Position numbers and translations under genes: made by a program. A DNA stretch of 64,000 bases, taken from contig CAWBTA010000015.1 in assembly GCA_963791625.1 (NCBI GenBank), positions 868,001 to 932,000 of the forward strand. The letters are read 5' to 3'. The notes under the pieces are model-generated. The model was not told the origin of the DNA, ran no database searches, and saw only the letters and a list, made by a program, of their open reading frames with translations. Numbering within the stretch: the stretch's first letter is position 1; each line of letters begins with the position of its first letter. This document shows, one piece after another, positions 8,899 to 16,946 of this stretch. Source of the DNA: JANMCE01 sp963791625. GTDB taxonomy: Bacteria > Actinomycetota > Acidimicrobiia > Acidimicrobiales > Ilumatobacteraceae.

Positions 8899-9843
8899 AT
8901 GCGCGCTGCTCGAATTCACACCATCGCCGGAACCCTCCAATTGGACCTCGATGTGCCCGATCCGATTCCGGCCGAAGGCGAGTCACTGGTCGAGCTGGCC
9001 TATGCCTCGGTCAACCCGCTCGATATCTGGGTCAGTCGCGGCGCACCCGGCACGGCCGCTGACAACCTGCCCTGGACACCGGGCACCGAGGCCACCGGAC
9101 ATCTCAACGGCAAACCGGTCCTGGTCCGCGGCAGCGGATTCGGCGTGATGCGACAGGGGCTCTACGCAGAAAAGGCAGCGGTTCCGGCTACATCGATCAT
9201 GACGCTGGCCGAAGGCACCGACCTCGCCCAGGCTGCGGCGTTGGGCGTCGCTGGTATCACTGCTTGGCATGCCGTACACACGAAAGGCGAGGTGAAAGCA
9301 AGCGATCGCGTGCTGGTTCTCGGTGCCAGTGGCGGTGTCGGAGCGATGGCCGTGCAGCTTGCTGCCGCTTCGGGAGCAACCGTGTGCGGCCAGACCAGCA
9401 ACCAAGCCAAGACGGCCGGCATCCTTGCCAACGGTGCCGCGTCGGCCGTGGTGTGCCACGCCGATTCGCTGGCGGAGTCACTCGACGGCTTCGTGCCCAC
9501 GGTCGTGCTCGACGCACTGGGCGGACCGTGGACCGATGCGTGTGTCGCCGCGCTCGACTTCGAAGGACGCCTCATCAGCTACGGCACCAGCGCGGACGAA
9601 ATGGTCACGCTCAACATGCGCGGCCTGTATCGCAAGGGGGTCACGGTGAAGGGCTACACGGGTCTACGTGAAACCGCAGCCGAGCAGGCCGACATCCTGC
9701 GACACCTCCTCGCGGAGATCGGGGCGGGGCGGCTACGCGTACCTATCGATGCAATCCTCCCCCTCGGTGACGCGGCCGAGGCCCACGCCCGCCTCTTGGC
9801 CAAAAAGGTCGAGGGCAAACTCGTCCTCGACTGCCGCGCCTGA
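8899..9843 (+). CDS. Quinone oxidoreductase-like MDR-family dehydrogenase
   Basis: A 314-residue medium-chain dehydrogenase/reductase of the zinc-free quinone oxidoreductase type. It has the N-terminal GroES-like domain (YASVNPLDIWVSRG) and the NAD(P)-binding motif VLVLGASGGVGAMAVQLA. It lacks the structural zinc cysteine cluster of true alcohol dehydrogenases. Such enzymes reduce quinones or enones with NADPH. I chose the ATG at 8899, which begins MRAARIH as is typical; seven extra upstream codons are not conserved. It is a single gene between a T7SS-like unit and a convergent small gene. The substrate cannot be predicted. Confidence 0.88.
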   Translation: MRAARIHTIAGTLQLDLDVPDPIPAEGESLVELAYASVNPLDIWVSRGAPGTAADNLPWTPGTEATGHLNGKPVLVRGSGFGVMRQGLYAEKAAVPATSIMTLAEGTDLAQAAALGVAGITAWHAVHTKGEVKASDRVLVLGASGGVGAMAVQLAAASGATVCGQTSNQAKTAGILANGAASAVVCHADSLAESLDGFVPTVVLDALGGPWTDACVAALDFEGRLISYGTSADEMVTLNMRGLYRKGVTVKGYTGLRETAAEQADILRHLLAEIGAGRLRVPIDAILPLGDAAEAHARLLAKKVEGKLVLDCRA

Positions 9844-9868
9844 CCGCTGGCACCAGCCGGCTTTGGTA

Positions 9869-10381
9869 TCACCCGTTGGAGTGGGGAGCCGACTCGTCCG
9901 CCGCTGAGAGGCCGAACCAGGGTTCGCCGGCCAGATCAGACTCGACGAGTTCGCGGTCTTCGTTGTCGGCAACAGGTACCGCTTTCGCCAGTAGGAGCGC
10001 CACGGCGGCTTCATCGTGACGACCGAGACAGGCAAGCGCACGGGCACGGGCTTCGTAGGCGTACGCAAGATCAAAGTCGACGAGGCCGTGTTCGACACAC
10101 GTGGTCAAACATCGGTCGGCCGCTTGAAGCGCCAGTTCGCCGTTGCGTTGGACGACCCAGACTCGTGAGAGCAGCCAATCAGCTCGCGCTGCGTTGGCCG
10201 GAATTCGCCCCGTCGCACGATCCCAGTGGTACGCGGACGCATACGCGCGCCTGGTCATCTCCCCGTTGTCCTCGGGCGTGCGCGTTTCGGCGCCGAGGAG
10301 TTCCCACGTGGCGTTGAACGCCGCGATGCCTTGCGCACGATGCCAGTCACCGTTTAGGTCGAGAACGGACTCTGTCTCCAT
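9869..10381 (-). CDS. TPR-like helical protein of unknown function
   Basis: A 170-residue soluble protein rich in Ala, Arg and Leu helices. Segments such as ELALQAADRCLTTCVEHG and AYAYEARARALACLGRHDEA look like tetratricopeptide-type helix pairs, and ARADWLLSRVWVVQRNG may be another. No catalytic motif or membrane segment is seen. It is transcribed convergently with the oxidoreductase and divergently from the molybdopterin enzyme. It is probably a scaffold or a small conserved actinobacterial protein; I do not recognise a named family. Confidence 0.65.
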   Translation of the reverse strand: METESVLDLNGDWHRAQGIAAFNATWELLGAETRTPEDNGEMTRRAYASAYHWDRATGRIPANAARADWLLSRVWVVQRNGELALQAADRCLTTCVEHGLVDFDLAYAYEARARALACLGRHDEAAVALLLAKAVPVADNEDRELVESDLAGEPWFGLSAADESAPHSNG

Positions 10382-10454
10382 TGCGAAAGTGTATCCACGG
10401 GATGTCGGCCGATGACCAGGGTCAGGGCCTTGTCACTCGCGACCGACCGGAGTA

Positions 10455-10471
10455 AGTTCATCTAGTGAACT
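10455..10471. promoter_or_regulatory. Candidate HxlR operator palindrome
   Basis: A perfect inverted repeat AGTTCA-TCTAG-TGAACT lies 18 bases before the molybdopterin oxidoreductase start, partly where a promoter is expected. The operon it precedes ends with an HxlR-family regulator gene, and such regulators bind short palindromes of this size. The assignment is inferred from symmetry and position. Confidence 0.5.
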
Positions 10472-10489
10472 GACGACGTTGGAGGGCTG

Positions 10490-12751
10490 ATGACCGAGAC
10501 CGCCACGTGGGCCAAGACGGCCTGCATCCTGTGTGAGTGCAACTGCGGCATTGAGGTGCGCCTCGGGCCGCCGGCCGTTGGACGCCACAGCGCCAGCTTC
10601 GAGCGCATTCGGGGCGACAAGGACCATCCCGGTTCAAAGGGTTACACGTGTGAAAAGGCCTTGCGCCTCGACCACTATCAAAATGGCGGGCGTCGTCTCG
10701 CCAGTCCATTGCGAAAACGGGCCGACGGCACGTTCGAGGAGATCGACTGGGACACCGCCATCAGCGAGGTCGCTGCCAAGTTCGCTCACGTGCGGGACAC
10801 CTACGGCGGGCCGTCGATCTTTTATTACGGGGGTGGCGGGCAGGGCAATCATCTCGGCGGTTCATACTCCGGCGCCACATTGCGAGCGCTTGGTTCGCGC
10901 TACAAGGCCAGCGCGTTGTCCCAGGAGAAGACCGGTGAGTTCTGGGTGAACGGCAAGATGCTGGGCGCTGGCGTGCGGGCCGATTTCGAGCACTGTGAAG
11001 TGGCCGTGTTCGTGGGTAAAAACCCGTGGCAGTCGCACGGCATCCCTCACGCCCGCACCACGTTGAAGGAGATCGCCAACGACCCCGCCCGCTCGATGGT
11101 GGTAATTGATCCTCGCCGATCGGAGACGGCCGAGCTCGCTGACTTCCACCTTCGGGTCAAGCCAGGCACCGACGCGTGGTGTCTGGCTGCACTCGGTGCA
11201 ATAGTCGTGCAGGACGGACTGGTTGACCACGCATTCGTGACGGAGCACACCACCGGTTTCGATGACGTGGCGGCCGAACTGAAGAACATCGACGTCGCCG
11301 CGTTTGCCCGCCGCTGTGACGTCCCCGAAGAACTCCTGCGTGCCGCGGCCAAGCGCATCGCGACGGCAAGCAGCGTGGCGTTCTTTGAAGACCTCGGAAT
11401 TCAGATGGGGCTCCATTCGACGCTTTGCAGCTACCTTGAGAAGCTGGTGTGGATGCTTACCGGCAACTTCGGCAAGCCCGGCACCCAGTTTGCGCCGTCG
11501 AGTGTCATCTCTCTCATCGGTCGAGGAACGAGCCAGGGCAGCAAGGTTTCGCCCGTCGCCGGGGCGCGTATCATCTCCGGGCTGGTTCCCTGCAACGTGA
11601 TTCCCGAGGAGATCCTCACCGATCATCCCGACCGCTACCGCGCCATGCTGGTCGAGTCCGGCAACCCGGCACACTCCCTCGCCGATTCGCAGCGCATGCG
11701 AGACGCCCTGCAGTCGCTCGAGTTATTGGTCGTCATTGATGTCGCCTTGACCGAGACGGCCCGCCTCGCCGACTACGTGCTGCCGGCGCAGTCGCAGTAT
11801 GAGAAGTACGAAGCGACGTTCTTCAACTTCGAGTTCCCGAACAACGTGTTCCATTTACGGCGACCCATTGTCGACCCGCTGCCGAACACGTTGCCCGAGC
11901 CCGAGATTCACGCTCGCCTCGTTGAGGCGTTAGGTGAGCTGACCGAAGATGATTACGCCCCGCTGCGTGAGGCCGCTGCGAAGGGTCGCGCCGAGTTTGC
12001 CGCCGCCTTTTTCGAGACCACCACCAATAATCGCAAGCTCGGCCTGCTGGCACCCGTGCTGCTTTACCGCACGCTTGGGCCCACGCTGCCAAACGGTGCG
12101 GCGAGCGCAGCGTTGCTGTGGGGTGCGGCGCATCGTTGCGTGATGACCTTCCCCGACAGCGTTGGACGGGCGGGTTTCACCGGTGAAGGTTTGGAGGCAG
12201 GCGAGCAGCTGTTCGAAGCCATCCTCAACAGCCCAAGCGGCTTGACCTTCACGGTGGACGATTACGACGAGTCATGGAAGCGACTCAAGACCGACGACGG
12301 TCGTATCCATCTGGCCATTCCCGAGATGCTGGAGATGTTCGACAGCCTGCGAGCGCCTGCCGCCGACCCGGCCGAGTTTCCATTTGTGCTTTCGGCAGGT
12401 GAGCGACGCTCGTTTACCGCCAACACCATCTTCCGTGACAACTCGTGGCGGAAGAAGGACGTCGACGGAGCCCTTCGGGTCTCCGCCATGGATGCCGAGC
12501 GGCTTGGCCTGACCGACGGAGGCAGGGCGCGAGTCACCACCAATCGCGCGTCGGTTGAGGTGACCGTCGAGATCAGTCCGATGATGCGGAGTGGTCACAT
12601 CAGCCTGCCCAATGGTCTCGGTGTAGGCACGTCGGACGATCGCCGTGGCACCGCTCCCAACGAGTTGACCGATAGCCAGCACCGCGATCCCATTGCCGGC
12701 ACTCCGTTCCACAAGCACGTACCGGCCAAGCTCGAAGCGGTGGCAGTATGA
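10490..12751 (+). CDS. Molybdopterin-dependent oxidoreductase, formate dehydrogenase/BisC-like
   Basis: A 753-residue member of the DMSO reductase superfamily. The N-terminus binds a [4Fe-4S] cluster through C12, C15 and C19 (ACILCECNCG) and C54 (GYTCEKA). The central molybdopterin-binding domain and C-terminal dinucleotide-binding domain (RVTTNRASVEVTV, then HISLPNG) are present. There is no twin-arginine signal, so it is cytoplasmic. The usual active-site Cys or Sec of formate dehydrogenases is not apparent in the ALSQEKTGEFWVNG region. No electron-transfer subunit is adjacent; a soluble partner may be encoded elsewhere. It is followed three bases later by an HxlR regulator. The substrate is unknown. 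Confidence 0.85.
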   Translation: MTETATWAKTACILCECNCGIEVRLGPPAVGRHSASFERIRGDKDHPGSKGYTCEKALRLDHYQNGGRRLASPLRKRADGTFEEIDWDTAISEVAAKFAHVRDTYGGPSIFYYGGGGQGNHLGGSYSGATLRALGSRYKASALSQEKTGEFWVNGKMLGAGVRADFEHCEVAVFVGKNPWQSHGIPHARTTLKEIANDPARSMVVIDPRRSETAELADFHLRVKPGTDAWCLAALGAIVVQDGLVDHAFVTEHTTGFDDVAAELKNIDVAAFARRCDVPEELLRAAAKRIATASSVAFFEDLGIQMGLHSTLCSYLEKLVWMLTGNFGKPGTQFAPSSVISLIGRGTSQGSKVSPVAGARIISGLVPCNVIPEEILTDHPDRYRAMLVESGNPAHSLADSQRMRDALQSLELLVVIDVALTETARLADYVLPAQSQYEKYEATFFNFEFPNNVFHLRRPIVDPLPNTLPEPEIHARLVEALGELTEDDYAPLREAAAKGRAEFAAAFFETTTNNRKLGLLAPVLLYRTLGPTLPNGAASAALLWGAAHRCVMTFPDSVGRAGFTGEGLEAGEQLFEAILNSPSGLTFTVDDYDESWKRLKTDDGRIHLAIPEMLEMFDSLRAPAADPAEFPFVLSAGERRSFTANTIFRDNSWRKKDVDGALRVSAMDAERLGLTDGGRARVTTNRASVEVTVEISPMMRSGHISLPNGLGVGTSDDRRGTAPNELTDSQHRDPIAGTPFHKHVPAKLEAVAV

Positions 12752-12754
12752 GGC

Positions 12755-13204
12755 ATGCGCCGCACCCGGTTTGACGACTCGCCGTGCCCGATTGCGCGCA
12801 CGACCGACGTGATGGGTGACTGGTGGACGCCGATGGTGATGCGCGAGGCGTTCTACGGCGCACGCCGGTTCGAGGAGTTCCAGGAACACCTCGGCGTCAG
12901 TCGCGCCACGCTCACCCAACGATTGACCAGGTTGGTGGACGAAGACTTCCTCACCCGCGTGGAGTATCAGGCCAATCCGTCACGGCATGAGTACCGGCTA
13001 ACCGACAAGGGTCGGGCGTTTTTCAACGTGCTCGCCGCCATGTGGCGCTTCGGTGAGGACTGGCTGTTCGACCCCGACAACCCGCTCCCCGTCACCCTTG
13101 CCCAAAGGGACACCGGTGAGTACATCTACCCCGTCGTCATCGACAAAAACACCGGCGAAGAAATCAACATCCGCAACGTTCGCCTCCGCCGGAAGCATTC
13201 CTAA
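12755..13204 (+). CDS. HxlR-family winged-helix transcriptional regulator
   Basis: A 149-residue regulator. The HxlR signature is clear: CPIARTTDVMGDWWTPMVMR, then FEEFQEHLGVSRATLTQRL for the recognition region and HEYRLTDKGRAF for the wing. Cys11 at the N-terminus matches the redox- or electrophile-sensing Cys found in many family members. It starts three bases after the molybdopterin oxidoreductase stop and so is co-transcribed. A palindrome just upstream of that operon is the likely operator, implying autoregulation with the enzyme. Confidence 0.9.
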   Translation: MRRTRFDDSPCPIARTTDVMGDWWTPMVMREAFYGARRFEEFQEHLGVSRATLTQRLTRLVDEDFLTRVEYQANPSRHEYRLTDKGRAFFNVLAAMWRFGEDWLFDPDNPLPVTLAQRDTGEYIYPVVIDKNTGEEINIRNVRLRRKHS

Positions 13205-13216
13205 CGCCCGCCTGAG

Positions 13217-14053
13217 TTAGGCGTTGACGAGCTTCTCGTTTGCGACTGTCTCGCTCGATTTCACCCGGGGTTTGCGGAGGAACGCGCTCAGGGTGGCCGC
13301 CAGGTAAGTCACGTATGTGGCCGCGCCGAGCCAGGTCATCGACGGCGTGAGGCTAAGGGTGCCCTTCAGCAGGCTGCCGAACCACCCCTCCTCGCTGAAC
13401 GAGAAGTTGTACGCCAGCACGTCTTCACCGGGCAGCCATCCGACCTCCTGGAACTCGTGCAGGGCATGGGCCAGCACACCGGCCGCGATCACGATCAAAG
13501 CAACACTCGTGTAGCGAAAGAACTTCTGCAGGTTCAATTTCACGGATCGCTTGTAGACGAGCACCCCCAGCACGACGGCAAGGGCAAGACCGACGAACGC
13601 GCCAACTACCGGACCGGCGCCGTTGCCCGCGGCACGAACCGTGGGCCAAAGGAACAGCGCCGTCTCCAGTCCTTCACGGGCGACGGCAAGAAACGAAGCA
13701 GCTGCCAGCGCGAATGCACCGCCCGAAAGGGCGCTACCAACGGAGCCCTGCACATCACTGGTGAGGTGGCGGGCGTGGCTGCGCATCCAGAACACCATCC
13801 ATGTGACGAACCCAACGGCACACACCGACGTGATGCCAGCGAAGATGGCCTCGCCGTTGCCTGGTAGTTCTTGGGCAGTGAAGCTGAGGAACCCGGCAAA
13901 GCCAAGGCTGGCCACGACGGCTGCGCCGACGCCGGCCCATACCCAGCGCATTTGGGTGGGGTGTCCGGAGCGTCGTACGAACGCCACGATGATGCCGACA
14001 ATGAGGGCGGCCTCTAGACCCTCGCGAAGACCTGTTAGGAACGTCTGAACCAT
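13217..14053 (-). CDS. efeU: FTR1/EfeU-family high-affinity iron permease
   Basis: A 278-residue membrane protein with about seven hydrophobic segments. It carries both iron-binding REGLE motifs of the FTR1 family: R10-E14 at the very N-terminus (LTGLREGLEAAL) and a second in AREGLETALFLWP. EfeU moves iron across the inner membrane, normally with EfeO and EfeB, but neither is adjacent here. The ATG at 14053 is the conserved start; the open frame runs much further upstream but overlaps mce on the other strand. An inverted repeat of IdeR type lies only three bases upstream of the start, so expression is probably iron-repressed. Confidence 0.92.
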   Translation of the reverse strand: MVQTFLTGLREGLEAALIVGIIVAFVRRSGHPTQMRWVWAGVGAAVVASLGFAGFLSFTAQELPGNGEAIFAGITSVCAVGFVTWMVFWMRSHARHLTSDVQGSVGSALSGGAFALAAASFLAVAREGLETALFLWPTVRAAGNGAGPVVGAFVGLALAVVLGVLVYKRSVKLNLQKFFRYTSVALIVIAAGVLAHALHEFQEVGWLPGEDVLAYNFSFSEEGWFGSLLKGTLSLTPSMTWLGAATYVTYLAATLSAFLRKPRVKSSETVANEKLVNA

Positions 14054-14056
14054 ACT

Positions 14057-14072
14057 GTTAGGTAACCCTAAC
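14057..14072. promoter_or_regulatory. IdeR/DtxR-like iron box at the efeU start
   Basis: A perfect inverted repeat GTTAGG-TAAC-CCTAAC sits three bases upstream of the efeU ATG. Its TTAGG/CCTAA halves match the core of the actinobacterial IdeR/DtxR box, although the spacing is shorter than the 19-base consensus. It covers the place where a ribosome-binding site should be, so the mRNA may be leaderless or the box may block initiation directly. Confidence 0.55.
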
Positions 14073-14143
14073 AAGGGCCCACTCGTCAAGTGGTAGTCGT
14101 CGTTTTTTTCCGCAGGCGCCGGGAAAACCGTAAGGATGTTGCG

Positions 14144-14545
14144 ATGTTGCTGACCGAGATCGATCACATCGCTATTGCTGTCCGGGACCTGGAAGCGGCA
14201 ATCGACTACTACCAACGGGCCTTCGGGGCCACCGTCGTTCATCGTGAAATCGTCGAGACCGACGGCGTCGAGGAAGCACTGCTCAAGGTGGCTGAGAGCT
14301 ACATCCAACTCCTCACCCCTACCCGCGATGACTCCCCCGTCGCCAAAGCCATCGACAAACGCGGAGAGGGTTTGCACCACGTGGGCTATCGCGTGAACGA
14401 CGCCGCCGTCGCGCTGGCGAGCATGGTCGCGGCTGGGGCGACGCCCATCGACAAAGCACCGCGGCCGGGCAGCCGCGGCACGACGGTGGCGTTCATTCAC
14501 CCGAAGGGCAGCTTCGGCACCCTCATCGAGTTGGTACAGGAGTAG
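14144..14545 (+). CDS. mce: Methylmalonyl-CoA epimerase
   Basis: A 133-residue vicinal-oxygen-chelate protein. It interconverts (S)- and (R)-methylmalonyl-CoA between propionyl-CoA carboxylase and methylmalonyl-CoA mutase. Metal-ligand blocks are visible: His8 in IDHIAIAV, HHVGYRV in the second half, and the terminal Glu in TLIELVQE. Length matches bacterial Mce. I chose the ATG at 14144, where similarity begins. The next gene starts two bases after its stop. An acyl-CoA carboxylase beta subunit is encoded 6 kb away and may act in the same pathway. Confidence 0.9.
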   Translation: MLLTEIDHIAIAVRDLEAAIDYYQRAFGATVVHREIVETDGVEEALLKVAESYIQLLTPTRDDSPVAKAIDKRGEGLHHVGYRVNDAAVALASMVAAGATPIDKAPRPGSRGTTVAFIHPKGSFGTLIELVQE

Positions 14546-14547
14546 CG

Positions 14548-15414
14548 ATGGAAGTCTCCCTGGTCGACGGCACCTACGAGCTTTTCCGTCAGCATTTCGG
14601 TCGGCCCGAACCCGGTCCGTACGGCGCGACGGTCGGCGTATTGTCGTCGGTGTTGATGATGTTGAACGATGGCGTGACCCACATTGGTGTTGCCTCCGAC
14701 ACCGTCATCGAGAGCTTCCGCAACGAGCTCTACGCCGGCTACAAAACTTCGGCGGGGATGCCGCCCGAACTGCTCGCGCAGATTCCCATGCTGGAGCGGG
14801 CGCTCACAGCGATGGGCGTCACGGTGTGGTCGATGGTTCAATGGGAAGCCGACGATGCCATGGCCGCGGCCGCAGCAGTCGCGGCCGATGACGACCGCGT
14901 GACCCGAGTTTTGATTTGCACCCCCGACAAGGACCTCGGCCAGTGCGTCGGGGGAAAGGTGTTCCAGTTCGACCGTCGCAAGAACGAGATATACGACGCG
15001 CAAGGTGTACGCGAACGCTTCGGGGTCTTGCCTGAGTCGATCCCCGATTACCTCGGCCTAGTGGGCGACACGGCTGACGGCTTCCCCGGCCTGGCCGGAT
15101 GGGGGGCCAAGAGCGCGGCGGCTGTACTCGCTCGCTATGTGCACCTTGAGCAGATTCCGTCCTCGGCCGGGCAGTGGGATGTGCCCGGCTTGCGCGGTGC
15201 TGCCAAGTTGTCGGCAACGCTGCAGGACAACCTGGCCGACGCGTACCTGTTCCGTCAGATCGCCACGGTCGAGCGCGACGTTCCGGTCGGCACCGTGGAT
15301 GAGTGGCGGTGGACCGGCCCGACCGCCGAGTTTGCCGCCGTGTGCGAGGAGATCGGCAGCAGAAGCCTCCCCTCCAGAGTTGAGGCCTTGGCGAAGAAAC
15401 GCCGCACTCTTTAG
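14548..15414 (+). CDS. 5'-3' exonuclease / FEN-like nuclease
   Basis: A 288-residue stand-alone PIN-like nuclease resembling the 5'-exonuclease domain of DNA polymerase I. Acidic metal ligands are seen at the N-terminus (SLVDGTYELFR), in QWEADDAMA and in CTPDKDLGQ. The helix-3-turn-helix DNA-binding block is LGLVGDTADGFPGLAGWGAK. It would remove flaps or RNA primers in replication and repair. It is two bases downstream of mce, an operon pairing without an obvious functional link. The C-terminal 70 residues are less conserved. Confidence 0.88.
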   Translation: MEVSLVDGTYELFRQHFGRPEPGPYGATVGVLSSVLMMLNDGVTHIGVASDTVIESFRNELYAGYKTSAGMPPELLAQIPMLERALTAMGVTVWSMVQWEADDAMAAAAAVAADDDRVTRVLICTPDKDLGQCVGGKVFQFDRRKNEIYDAQGVRERFGVLPESIPDYLGLVGDTADGFPGLAGWGAKSAAAVLARYVHLEQIPSSAGQWDVPGLRGAAKLSATLQDNLADAYLFRQIATVERDVPVGTVDEWRWTGPTAEFAAVCEEIGSRSLPSRVEALAKKRRTL

Positions 15415-15467
15415 AAAGAGACATTTGAATCATTCACTCTTGAGAAATTCCGGCCGATCAAGAGACT

Positions 15468-15662
15468 ATGAGCATCGACGCCACCCAGCCGAAGACTGGA
15501 GATGTCATCGAAGTAGACATCTCTGGCACCATCGAGACCGCCCTCGTTCTTCTCGCCAGCGACGACATGGTCATCCTTGACCTGTGCGACGGTGAAGTTC
15601 CGCTGGTGTTCGAGCTGAAAGATCTGCACACGGTTCGCGTCTTCCACGACGCCGCTGCCTAA
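15468..15662 (+). CDS. Small conserved-looking hypothetical protein
   Basis: A 64-residue acidic protein with no membrane segment. Alternating hydrophobic residues (DVIEVDISGTIETALVLL, then MVILDLCDGEVPLVFEL) suggest a small beta barrel. I recognise no family. It starts 53 bases after the exonuclease stop and is followed by a separate flavoprotein gene on the same strand. Codon use is like its neighbours, which supports it being real. Confidence 0.55.
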   Translation: MSIDATQPKTGDVIEVDISGTIETALVLLASDDMVILDLCDGEVPLVFELKDLHTVRVFHDAAA

Positions 15663-15715
15663 TTCCGATCGTCGACCGTCAGCCAGAGGGCTGAGATGGT
15701 GCTGAAAACACGCCC

Positions 15716-16945
15716 ATGACCATCGCCGCCCAGCACGTCGCGCAGCCTGAGCAGTCCATGCGTGTCGAAGTCGGAGGGATGTCGCCAGCGACGATGACCG
15801 CCGACGAGCGTCGTGAAGATTTGTTCCGTCGGGTCGAGTCGATCGCAGACACGCTGCGATCCTCCGAGGCCGAGGGTTCCCGCCTTGGTCGGTTGGCCGA
15901 CGCCACCGTGGCGGCGCTGCGGTCTTCTGGCCTGGTGGCGCTCAAGTGCCCGCTCGAAGTCGGCGGATTCGAGGCCGAGCCCGCGCTGCAGTACGAGGTG
16001 TTCGAGCGAGTGGCGCTCGTCAACCCAAGTGCCGCGTGGTGCCTTTTCATCCACGCCGACGTACTGGGGATGGTCACGAGCGGCTGGCCCGACGACGTGC
16101 TCGACGCGGTGTTTGCCGACGACCCGATGCCGCTCATTTGCGGAGGCGGCGGGCTCAAGATGCTGCCGCTCACCAAAGCAGACGGCGGCTACCGCATCAG
16201 CGGGTCGAGCCGCTACGGCAGCGGCATGACCCAGGCCAAGTGGGTACTGCTTTTGGGTGCGGTGAAGGACAGCTCCGAACCGCCGTTCGGCTGCTTGCTA
16301 CCGAAGAACCACGTGCAGGTGTTCGAGGACACGTGGGATATGTCTGGCATGCGGGCCACCGGCAGTGTCGATTATCGGGTCGATGATGTCTTGGTGCCGG
16401 AGGCGTTCGCGAAATCGGCGGCCCGACCACCGCTGAGGGGAGGCCGCATGTACCGCACTGGCCAGATGGGCTACGTCGGCCACAGCATTCCCGCAGTTGC
16501 GTGGGGCATCGTCGGGAGGGCACTCGACGCCATCGCCGAGGACGCTGCCGGCCTCTCGCGCGGCTACCGATCATCGTCCCGGCTGTGCGACCGGCAGGTG
16601 TTCACCCGCTTCATTGGCGAAGCAGCCCAGAAGCGCCGCGCCGCGCGGGCGTTAATGACCGCCGACGGCGAAGAGCTGATGGCTGCTGTGGATGCTGGTG
16701 TCGATCTGCTGCCCCGAGAGGCCGCCACACGATCGGCCGGAGCGTGGGCAACGCGACTGGCCGTCGAAGTGATGACCGATCTGGTCCGCCACGCCGGCGG
16801 CTCGGTCCTTCGGACCGGCTCGCTGTACGAGCAGGCGCTGCGCGACATCAGCGTCGTGGCCAGCCACATCGTCGTCGACGAGTCCGCCCACGAAAACCTG
16901 GCCGCCGCGCTACTGGGTCATGCCGACGCCAACCTCATGGCTTAG
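15716..16945 (+). CDS. Acyl-CoA dehydrogenase-fold flavin-dependent monooxygenase-like protein
   Basis: A 409-residue protein of the acyl-CoA dehydrogenase superfamily: an N-terminal helical domain, a central beta domain (YRISGSSRYGSGMTQAKWVL) and a C-terminal helical domain. Sequence features such as DTWDMSGMRATGSVDYRVDD resemble the HsaA/DszC group, which use reduced flavin and O2 to hydroxylate substrates. The catalytic Glu of true acyl-CoA dehydrogenases is not evident near the expected C-terminal site. A separate flavin reductase would be needed and is not adjacent. It ends two bases before the convergent ligase gene. Confidence 0.75.
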   Translation: MTIAAQHVAQPEQSMRVEVGGMSPATMTADERREDLFRRVESIADTLRSSEAEGSRLGRLADATVAALRSSGLVALKCPLEVGGFEAEPALQYEVFERVALVNPSAAWCLFIHADVLGMVTSGWPDDVLDAVFADDPMPLICGGGGLKMLPLTKADGGYRISGSSRYGSGMTQAKWVLLLGAVKDSSEPPFGCLLPKNHVQVFEDTWDMSGMRATGSVDYRVDDVLVPEAFAKSAARPPLRGGRMYRTGQMGYVGHSIPAVAWGIVGRALDAIAEDAAGLSRGYRSSSRLCDRQVFTRFIGEAAQKRRAARALMTADGEELMAAVDAGVDLLPREAATRSAGAWATRLAVEVMTDLVRHAGGSVLRTGSLYEQALRDISVVASHIVVDESAHENLAAALLGHADANLMA

Positions 16946-16946
16946 C

